This document shows, in pieces, positions 25,401-37,400 of a DNA stretch of 64,000 nt. Each line of letters opens with the position of its first letter. Position 1 is the first letter of the stretch. The notes below the pieces were generated by a model that did no database searches, was not told where the DNA came from, and worked only from the letters and a program-made list of their open reading frames with translations. Position numbers and translations under genes: made by a program. Origin of the DNA: Pomphorhynchus laevis (taxonomy: Eukaryota; Acanthocephala; Palaeacanthocephala; Echinorhynchida; Pomphorhynchidae); assembly GCA_012934845.2 (NCBI GenBank), contig WNNJ02001554.1, positions 1-64,000 on the forward strand, written 5' to 3'.

Positions 25401-28400
25401 TCCCGGGTCACACGCAACCCGGCATTGCAAACTCATCCGATCAGTGGGCTGTTGACCATTGTTCATAGTTTTTAATTTATTTTTTGTAAATTTCTTTCTT
25501 GCCATGTTCCTTGTCTTGATTTTGTTTGTTTGGCTATATCCGGTTCCCCGTATCCTTTGATGATCCAACATCGCTACTGTAGCCTCCGTGACTCTCTTCC
25601 GCCTTTTGTACATTGTCCAATCCTTTGTTGGAATCATCGTAGGGATATGAGATAGTCTATGAAAGAAGTATCTCTGTGGTTGATTCAATCCGGCCAATTA
25701 TTTAACGTTGATCGACTAATGTCGAACATACGTCGCCTGGGCCACTCCACGAAGATTTTAATTGGCAATAGTGTCAGTTTTATACTTAATCAGCTAGCAC
25801 CTAACGGCCCTTAGAATATTTAAGAATTGTTTAGACAATTCGGTTTTTCTTTGATATTATTGGTTTATCCGTAGGTTAAAGTAAAATGATTATAAACATT
25901 TCTCATTATTATTATAATAATGATATCTATTATATCTCATATAATAGATATATATCTCATATCTCATTATTAGCATTTGTACGATGATGCATATTCTTGT
26001 TATATTGCCCTCTAATCTTTTATAAAATACTTAAAATATTTTAATTTATAGCATATATTGCTAATAAACTTGATGGTATTTAGGAAATTTCCTTTTGTTC
26101 TTATGCTGCGTTTATCGTTGATTTGTTTTTTTTTGTTAGAACTGTGTCATTCTGCTAAAATCGGAACTCAACGATGAACTTGAAAATCTCGATATCGATT
26201 TAAAGCAATACCAGTATTTATTAAGCTATCCACTTTCTGATATTTTATTTCTTTTTGTAAGAGAATATTTAGATAATAAGGAACAACAAGTGTGTGAATC
26301 TCCCGACGTTGAGGACATGCAGAGTTTGCTAAATAAAGTTAAAGAGCTAAATGATGAATATCAATTTCTTCTGTCTGAAATTGAGCATTCAAAACGCACC
26401 CTAGCTAGTCTTGAAGAAAAAGAAAAAAAGTATACTCTTAATTAATAATTAATAATTGGATAAAATCTTTTTAGATCTTTTGAAGAACGCAATATTCTCC
26501 GTCATCAATTAAGAATGAAACAAGAAGAGGCGATAGCGTAGGATTAATATTTTTATCCAAATTTTGTATTAAACAATTATTAGATTAGCAAAAGACGAAG
26601 AACATGGCCGTGAACTTTTACAGATAATATCAACCTGTAATGTTTTTAATCTTGCTTTTGAAATTGGGTACATGTTTTGAAGTTTAATTGTGTTAATTTA
26701 TTTTCCAATTATTTTCACTATTCAAGCTATATTATTTTATTACTATATTATTTATTCTTCACTATTTTCACTATATTATTTTTATAATATAAAAATATCA
26801 AATTTTTATATTTATCGTTTCTCGGACAATTTAAAAAATATAATACCATAGCGATAGAAATTGCTGAAATAACGCATAGATTATTATCTGCTCACTTCAG
26901 TACTGTGTGAGTTGAAAAATGTCATTTTATGTCATTCCTAATATAAAAGTTCATAATCTCGCTGCGATTGATAAGCATTTATATTTGCGACTTTTCATAC
27001 TGAAAAAATTAGATTAAATTATTATAAATTAGTAACGAACAATTTAATTTCTATTTTTTTTAATTCAGCTGATCTTTTGGATTTCGTCGATTCTAGGAGG
27101 GATCGTCTAATTTTAAACTATTACTTAAATGTATGATATATGTTTCATTGAATTATCTTAAAAGTAATTGAATATGTTAATTTAAAATTTTACAAGTTAA
27201 CTACTCTTTTACTCAATTCACACTTATTTTTGTATTATAAACTGTTTAATGTACTTTATTTTGCTACAAGGCAATTTAGGAAACTTACAATTGTCTTGTA
27301 ACGGTCTTGTAATTTATATAACTGACTTGCAATTTATTAACTGTTTTGTAATTTATAAAACCGACTTGAAATTTATATAACTGACTTTTAATTTATATAA
27401 CTGAATTGAAATTTATATAACTAACTTAAAATTAGAACAAAAATGGAGAACTGCAGTTTTTATTTGATGATCGTATAATGTTCAAATTTTAATAGCATAA
27501 TCAACATAAAAAAATTAACGAATATCATATCAGTTTAATTAATTAAGTTCGTATTAATTATTTTCAATGTAATGTTTTAATTTATGTAACCATTATTTTT
27601 AATGTAATTAATTATATGTTATTAAGTATATGTAATTAATTATATGTAATTAACATATTTAATTATATTTAATTACATTAAATATAATTTAATGCGATAA
27701 AAATGTATTATGCTTATAAAAATATATTTTTAATATATTATATTATCATATTAATTAATAAATAGCTTATCACTTATCGTTAAATTCCGACAAATGAATT
27801 TACAATCATCATATAATGCTGTTATGATAATATTCTGTAAGCATATTAGGCTCTTAACCAAAACTGATCTTTTAGAATTTATTCTAAAAGAGTTTAGTGT
27901 ACGCTTTGCATTATTAACTCAAGCGAACAGACTCTAGATTTTTTTATTTTACTGTTATTAATTAATTCTTTATTTTAATAAAACAAAGATAATATAATAA
28001 AATATATATTTGCTCAGTGATTGACAGTTTGAATACAAGCGAAAGAAATGAATTTACGTCTGAAAAATGAGTAAAACTCATTTTACTCTAGTAGAAACTC
28101 ATTCTATCTCTAGTAGCTGAGAAGTAAATATATTTATTGGATTTTTCTCTATCAAACGTACTGCGACGTGTAGAAACGAATGGCCTAGTTTTTCAGTACG
28201 ATCTAGTTTTATTAAACAAAATGTATTTTGTTTAATCCATTTAGTTTCGATGATGATGGATTTGGGGTCATTAATGGATGCCGATTAGGATTGCTTGAAG
28301 GCATACCAGTAAGTTGACCTGAATTTGTTTGTTTTTATATAGTTTTTTAATCTTAGGTAGATTGGTTTGAAATCAACTTAGGCATAGGCTATGTTGCCCT

Positions 28401-31400
28401 TATTATGACATCAATTGCTGCTGATATCAAAATGACATACAATAGGTATTATTTTGAGAATACATTATTGTTGCATGCAATATATTTTCAATATTTTTGA
28501 TAGACTTGATGCTTACCCTCACGAGATATTATTTTTCTCTAAACAAAACACAGAGTTGCATTGCTCTGTTATGCAACTCTGTGTTTTGTAAATATCATTT
28601 ATTTGCTTAGCATTTAAATTCATTTGTTTGTAAATGTAATATAATTACATTTGAATATAATAGATAGAATATAATTCGTTATCTTTTCAAATGAGATTTT
28701 AATATTTTCATTTATTTTAGAAAATTTGAATTTTATTTAATTTTTGGAAAAATGTACAAGTTTTACTTGGAAATTGATAGAAGCTATGCATGACACTAAT
28801 GTTTAAACGAAATTAGCTTAAATTGTTTATGAATAACATAATTTTATAATTTTAACATTATGACCCGAAAGATGAATTCATCATGTTTCTTAATTGCTTC
28901 AAAATATTGAATCAAAAATATCATTTTATTGACAATTAAATGAATCTATTCTGTCACTATGCAATTAATTCAGTCTAAAGTTATAATTAAAAGTATCACG
29001 ACTTCGTTCATTTGTAACTTATAAAGAAGTTGATTAAATAAAAAAGCCATTGTAATGACTTCTATATAATGATAAAAAAATTATCTTGTAAATAGATAAT
29101 ATATGTAAAAAATTGCAATACAAAATTCCACAAACTTCCTGAGTATAATTGGCTACTGATTAAATTAAATAGTCCTGATGATGACTGATTTTTTTGTCCT
29201 TAAATTAAAATTCAATTTTAATTTGCTTTGTATGACCTTTAAAATATTTTTATATTTTTATTTCATTTATATTTTTGTTTATAATTTTATTTATAAAAAA
29301 TAAAATTTGAGCATTATGTCGTATTTTTAAATAAATGAATTAATAAAATAAATATAAGATAAATTTAAATAAATTTAACGAACTTTGAGTTTTGTACATT
29401 TCTTGTTTGTATAAATGCATTCATACAAGAATTTAATTTTTTATACTTTTAGTATAAAATAATATTTTAAAAATTAACTTTATAATTTTGATAATTATAA
29501 TTTATTATAATAAATTATGAATATAATTAAAATTAATAAAATTAACAAAATAAAAAAAATATCATTCTTAATTTCTGTAAAGTACATCGTTATATTAATC
29601 TTGGATTTTAAATACATTTTTTAATAAAAGTATGAAATACTTTAAATACTTTTCATACTTTTAGTAATAATTAATAATAATATTATTAATATTATTAAAT
29701 AATAATATTTAATACATTAAATATTATTTGCTAAATAAACATTCGCAAATATTTTAGCGTTTTTCAGTTTATTTCGTAGATAATATTCTTAATATTTGCT
29801 AAATAAACTTTCTTATCCTCACTATTTTTCCGTTTCGTCACGTTTCACTTGGCACATAAATTCTTATTAGCGGTTAGTATTAAATGCGTGAAACATCCTA
29901 ATAATTAAATAACTGATTATTAAGGATAAATATGTAATTTATAATTAATTGCAAGGTTTACTTCTTTAACCGTTGATATCATTATATAATTAAAAAATTC
30001 TTTTTAGTGGTATATTATTATATTATTATATAATTAATTATATAATAACGTCACAGTTCTAAAAAGCGTCTTCATATTTGAAATGTACTGCAATTTGCTG
30101 AAAATTTAATTTTTTAATTATAAAAATATTAAATCTAGTATTATAAAAATATACTATAAAAATATACTATTATCTACAATTTATATAAGTGGCTGCCCTG
30201 TTCCTGAATCTTGGAAAGATGGTATTGTATAAAGAAATGGATGATGCAAATAATGTTGATTCTTATCGTAGTATTGCTCTTCTTAACCATACCTATAAGC
30301 TTTTATCCTTCGCTGTGACTCGTCACATCATAAAATTCCGCGAATATTTGCTTCCACATAAACAATTCGGTTTTTGTACTAACCGCCCAACTTTAAATGC
30401 ATTGGACATTGTAAGGAATGACGTACATAAATCATTTCCTGTGAGAAAGCCTTTATATACCATATTCATAGATTTTGCTAAGGCTTTTGACTCTGTTAAT
30501 CGCCCATTGCTGCTTTTCAAATTTGCTCATTATTTTCACATAAATGGTGGATTACTACAGCTAATCAAAAATATCTTAGAACCAAATTGCCTTAAAGTTT
30601 TTGACGGCCTAAATTACTCTGAATGTTTATCATCTACACGGGGTGTCACACAGGGCGACCCTCTGAGTTCTACTTTATTTGCGTTCTTCGTAGCGGATTT
30701 TCCTCGTAAAATTTGTAGTGGTGGAAGCTCGATAACGACGGTAATGTATGCGAACGACCTAGCTATGATGTCTACAAGACTGTACGAATCACAACTAGCT
30801 TTGGATAAATTATCAAAATACTGTATGGAAAATTTTTTGAAAATAAATGTGCGCAAATCTAAGGTTGTAAAATTTAGAAGTGGAGTTCCATTTAGGATAA
30901 AAGAAAACCTTTAGGTATCCTTTAAAGGATCATAAAGGATAATTTAGGCTCTCAGCCGCTTGAATAATGCAGGAATATTACATATAATGGGTTATAGTTG
31001 AATTCTAGATGGCCTTCACCTCCTATGTCGAGGAAAAGGCTTCGAAGATTTCTATGGCTACCTGTTGTGTACGTAATTTGGGTGTTATATCTTACGAAGG
31101 TGATATTAAATACTTTCATGTAATGCTATTGCCAATTTTGACATACGGTTTACCGGTAATATGGTCGGACTTATCCTCATCAAACTTTGCTCAAATTGAT
31201 ACCGTCAGAACAGATTTATTAAACACATTGTGGGTGTTTCAGTGAAATGTTCTTCTACATCGGTCGCCATATTACTCGGTGGCAGCAGGCTTGTTAAATT
31301 GAAAGACCATCACTATGAAGGTTTTCTATTCACGGTTATCATGGCACATTTTTCATTATTAATATTTTGCATAATTAAATTTTGCATAATTAATATTCCA

Positions 31401-34400
31401 ATTCATCCAGTCTCCATTCAATGTAAATGTGTATTCTGTGGCTCTCCGTGTGCATCCTTACTGCATGTTTTTTCTTGTCCACATTTGTCTAAATTAGGAT
31501 TAGCTGGGATTGGTAAACTACGCAAATCCTGAAATACCACACACCTGCCGAAATTCTTATTGAAGTATTAACATGTAGATAATTTATCTTAAATATGTAT
31601 ATTTTTGCTTGTTTACTGAATGCAATATTTGTTTGTTTTTCAATTTCTACCGAAAAGTTATGCGAATAAATAAATTTCTCTACATTATTATATTATTAAT
31701 TGCTTTAGATATTAATATAATAATTTATAATTATTATAATGTTTATAATTTATTATATATTATAATATTTAATTTATATTAATATATCAATTTATTATTA
31801 TATTATATTATTATTTAATAATATATATTTTATATTATTCTTTTTTTTAATATTTTTTTATTATTTTAAAATTTCAACATAACATACAATTTTGGTTACC
31901 CGCAAATGGGCCCTTATTAAAATTGTTATTATTATACATTTTCATTAATGTTAGTTTGGCGAATCATTGAATATATTCGCTTGACTATTGAGTTTTCGGA
32001 TTGATGCTCGTCGAATCGCCAAGGACACACACTTTGCAAGGATGAATGATATGTCGCTCCGAAGTTTAGTGATGCATTTGTGATAGGGTGTATTGTGTTT
32101 AACCGCTTGTTGTCTTGCGATCTGTCGTAGTGCTCTGTCTGCACTGGGCCCTATGCTTCCTAGCGCCGAAAACGTGAGAGGGTGAAACGCAGAGCACTCG
32201 ATCTGTACTACTCTTTCAACATATTTAGTTCGTTTTCTATTCTCATGATAGTTATGTGTGTTATTCATCCGTTGGGCATACGATGAGGCAAGTGGATTAA
32301 AAACACAAACGTCCATAAAGGACCGCTCCATCGTTGTTCCGAACAGATTATTGCACGCTATGTCTAATCGAGCCGACCTGACTGTGGTTGTATTGATGTT
32401 GTCAAATGTCATTAAATCTGGTACTGGTAGGAGTATGGGCTCAATAGCAACATTGACACACACATCTCGAAGTGCTACCGCGATATTGTCTCTTATTGTA
32501 TTATGTCTTATAAAAGGTATTCCACCAACTTGACATGAGAGCCCATATGTAATATTGAAATTATTTCCACAAATACATTTGGATGGTGTGTTTATCGGTG
32601 CCCAATTATATCTTGCAGCCAATGCGTCTTGAAATTGCTGCTTGGAAAGATGATGGCCTTCAGAATGTATTGGCAATGAACTCAACCAAAGCGATGATCC
32701 TCTTGAAGACGTGATGTGGTTTAGATTACTCCTTTCGGTATCGCTTAGATATTGCATTAGATGTTTTTGTGTGCTACAATTGTATTCATTGTTCTCTATT
32801 CTAATTTGATTTGCAATCATATTCTGTGCCTCCTCCCAGTCACTTGCCGATTGTTCTGCTAAGGGGGTACACATCCGCAAGGAATAGCTATATTCAATGT
32901 TGTAAGGAGCACATGCTTTACTAGGATTCAATACGCCTAGTCCACCCATGCTGATTGGTAGTTCAAAAACTTCACGCATCGTTTGCTCCACGTCGGTCTT
33001 TCCAGTAATCTCTGGTAACAGACCATCAATGACTTCGCAAACCAAAGGACTAAACCAGTGTGACTCAACAATGCAGGTTCTCAGTAAATGTTTCCACTTG
33101 AATTGAAGGCTCTTTGTAAGTAAGACGAATGCAACCTGGCCATCCCACTTTGCAATGTTCTTTATAATTTTGACTTCCTCTATCCAATACTCGACCAGAC
33201 GTTTAACTTCGAATTCGATAAATTCTTGATTGCCTATATAGCTGCCAAGTAGTTTTATGCCGTTTGTAATTAATTGAACTCCACGGTCTGTAAAATATTT
33301 GTCTTTGTGAAGATGTTTTTTGCTGTGTATTAAGATTGTGCATTTGACAGGATTAATGTGATATCCATATCGACCGCTTATATCTTGCAACACATCCCAA
33401 AGTTTGGTTAAATCATTATATGTACCTACACATGCGCCATCGTCTGCATACCAATGATGAACTATTCCAGGAAATAATGTCTGTAATTCCTTAATAAGAG
33501 GAAGAGAAGCAGCGGCAAATGCGGCCATGGACAAAGGATCTCCCTGAGTAAAACCTTCTTCCGATATCAAAGTGTCGCTCTCCATAACTAGCTGTGATCC
33601 TGACGAATAACAGTTGAACAGTATCGTATCTAGAGCTGGACATATTTTACTCATATTTTTCAATGCTACTGATCTATTTATGCAATTGAATGCATTCTTG
33701 GCATCTAGAACGAGGATGCATTTATCTACTGAACACTCATATGTTTTTCGGATTGAGTGAATTGCGAACTCTAATCCACAACGCTGACCAGCACATAGTT
33801 GTGTCACACCTGCGACACTAACTAAGTCAGCATGAATACGCTGCATTAGCGATCTTCCTCCGATTCTACGTAGCACCTCTCCAATTCCGATAGGGCGTAC
33901 ACCTGGGCATTTGTCTAGTGGAACTAATCGGGATACTTTGAATGCCTCAATATCTTGATCGTTTACCCGTTCTGAAGCGATCCGAATGGCGAAGTCGCAC
34001 ACTTTTTCCGCACATTTTTTATTTTCTTTTTTATTTTCTTATAATTAATTGTCTTTTATATTTTTATTCAATTTTTTTTATAAAAAAAATTGGAATAAAT
34101 TTTTTATTTTCTTATAACAAATCATGTAACATCACATTAATATCCCTATTTTGTATACTTTAATTGTATATTATAATGATGATAACTATATAATAAATAT
34201 ATTAAATATATTTATAATAAACGTATAATAAATATATAAACAAGTAATAAATATATTGGTATCAATATATTTTTAAATTGCTATGAATATTTTCAAATCA
34301 TGATAATTAGCCTAACCTGAACAATTTGAATTGAAGATATTTTCAAATCATGATAATTGGCCTAACCTGAACAATTTGAATTGAAGATATAATGTGTGCC

Positions 34401-37400
34401 CACTTGCGAATTATTCGTATGTTGAAGAGAAACTCTCAAACGCAAAAATAAAGAAGCTTCCATTGTATAATTCTCATCGGAAGATAGTTTTCTGGAATTC
34501 TGAGTTCGTAATGATAATTTTTGTCGCTGTTATTCCTTAATATTTTGTTTTCTCAGCTTTGATAGCGGTCTAGTTGCTCTACTCAATTGCTTTAAACAGG
34601 TATCACTTTTATATGTCGATACTTAACTTTAGATATTACTCTAAATTTAGATTTATTATTTAAATATTTTTTAGTTTAATTTTTTCAATAGATCAAACTA
34701 GAATTCTATAGAACTCAACTTTATATTATAAAAGATATAAAATTTTGTTAAAATATAGATTTAATAATAACGAAATAGTATAAATCGCTAGTTACAATAT
34801 AAACGACATTAAAATTATCATATTTTGTTAGCATTTTGCTAATTTGAAATATTAGACACATTAACTCTAAATTTAGATTTATTATTTAAATATTTTTTAG
34901 TTTAATTTTTTCAATAGATCAAACTAGAATTCTATAGAACTCAACTTTATATTATAAAAGATATAAAATTTTGTTAAAATATAGATTTAATAATAACGAA
35001 ATAGTATAAATCGCTAGTTACAATATAAACGACATTAAAATTATTTGTTAGCATTTTGCTAATTTGAAATATTAGACACATTAACTATGTGTTATATTGA
35101 TTATATAATAAATTTAAAAGCGTAATAATTACTTTTTTGTAATTTATTATTACCAAAACGCATTTTCGATACCCCCAGTTTTTTAATTGATTTTTTAATT
35201 TATTTTGTAAATGAAATTAATTCGTCAGGATATTATTTAATCGCTAATTTATTGTTTAATTTCAAATTACAATTTGATAAAAATCAAATTAAAACTTACA
35301 ACTTGAAAATTTCTGTTTTACTAAAAAAGTAAAAAAGTAAATAGGTATTTACTTATAAAGTAAAAAGGTATTAAAAGTAAAAAGTAAATTCAAGGAACAA
35401 TAAAATTAAGGCAAAGATTTAATTCTATGAAGTTCTGATTTGTTATAATAAATTAACATTTCAGTTAAAATAAATTTCATTAAATTTATTTTAAAATAAA
35501 TATTTCAATTGTTTTGTAGATAATTGGTTTGCAATTTTGTAGATATATAAAATACTTCGTTAAGATTAATTAGTTTTAATAATTTTTATGCAGTAAGAAC
35601 TGATAAAAATTTGCAGGGCTCAATATCTTAACTACAAAATTAGTTTATTTTACTTAGTTCTTGATAAAAAACGATGTAGATAACTAAATTTCTAATAAAA
35701 ATTTAGTTATTTTTTCTGCGCAAAACCAAAATGCTGCTTTAAATTTGGCAAAAAATATCATTATTACTTGCATTAACTTCAGCTGGATCTTAAGTTTCAT
35801 CATCTATTAAAGTTAAATATTTCAGTATTATTTTTAACTTATTAATATCTAACGCTATTTTACTTAGTTCTTGATAATAATCGATGCAAATAACTAAGTT
35901 TCTAATAGATATCACAAATCCAAATAAATTTAATTAAATAATATTAAATATTACACAATATTATTTGATAGCTTTGTACTAACTCTGTTTAAAAAAATGT
36001 GAACAGACTGTTGTTCATAAATATAGTCGTTGTAAATTCAAACTCTGTTCAAAAAATATGAACAGACTCTGTTGTTCATAAATATAGTCGTTGTAAATTC
36101 AAACTCTGTTTAATAAATATTCAAATTTACAAATCAGCGTATGACATAAATTGCTGTGTATTTATATTTTTGTAAGAACTTATGCATTACCGTATCAAAT
36201 AACGGGCACTTGCATTTCATGTTAATTACACTAGATTATTAAGTTCCAAATTATCTTGCTAATTCACAACATTAACTTCAATTGGTTTTTCAATTGCTTT
36301 TAGTTTATCGTGAAAGTGAATAGTATTGATAGTCAATTTAAGTTTCCATATACAATTGATTCGCATTACTTGATCGATTCTACTCAGTCTCGTTATAGTT
36401 TAAAGTTAGTCATTTGTTATTTTAATATCTTAATTAAATATGTTCTTATTTAAAAGGTAAGAAACTTCTTCAAGGATATTATTTATGCATAACGCACAAT
36501 TTTTTGAGGCGTATTTTCAAAAATAAATTGCTTCGATGTTTTATTTTAATTTACATAATAGTATGATGTAATAGTTTTATATAATATTTTTATATAATTA
36601 AACGTATTTTTAAAAAATTATAATATATATAATTTGATACTATTATATCATATATATAATTATATAGATTTATCTAAATTCTTTTGTGCTAGATAAAAAT
36701 GTCATCCGTTTGCTATAGCTAAGCAAATGACTTAATTACGAAAGAATGTTTTGTGATAACTAAATTTATGCCTTGGTAGTATAATCATTCGGTAAAATAA
36801 CATATCCTTCGAAGGTTATAAAAAACTGTTTTCGACTGATACAAATTTTTATTCAAACGCTCAAATTAAAGATTATAAATAGTATAAATGAAATTTATAA
36901 ATCAAACAATTAAATTTTTCAACTTTGAAATGCTAAATTTGTTTTTAGCTTTAAAGAAGATTCTTCCAGGTTAAAAAATCTTTCTCAATTTTTAATTAAA
37001 TAGTGCTGTCCATGACCGGCGTTTAAGTCATTTTATTTTTCAAATATACGTCTAAATGTGGGAATTTATATGCCTGCTAATTAAAATATTTGTGAACATT
37101 GAGAATTACTAATGTTTGGAAATTCTAAAAATTAAACATTTCGTTCTGCTTTAAGCATTTTATCGGAAAATCGTGTTGTGTATTACTGTTCAATTCAGTT
37201 AGATGCAAGGGGGTCGGGATAACAAATTAATTAGGTTAATAATATCAGGTTATATAAGCGATTTCTGTTGAAACACGTATTTGAAAAAATAATAAGTTGT
37301 ATTTTGTAAAGTGTCACAAGTCGTCGACAACGGGAACGTTTCGTCGTATGTAATTCATCTAAAGTAACAGAACGTCCGAGTAACCGTTATAATTTTAGAC

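Noticed and set aside
28501-28590. Open stretch LDAYPHEILFFSKQNTELHC after beclin exon 9 as the next exon
   Set aside because: It looked like the RLVPYGNHSYLES region, but the phase-correct continuation RYNVCPLANYSYVEEKL at 34,387 fits much better and the stretch overlaps an inverted repeat.
32258-32533. Plus-strand 91-codon frame in beclin intron 9
   Set aside because: It is antisense to the intact 683-codon retroelement frame.
36405-36456. Strong GTAAG donor at 36,455 as the end of beclin exon 12
   Set aside because: A TAA stop lies in frame just before it. GTTAGT at 36,405 gives the correct phase and joins Lys-Tyr to exon 13.
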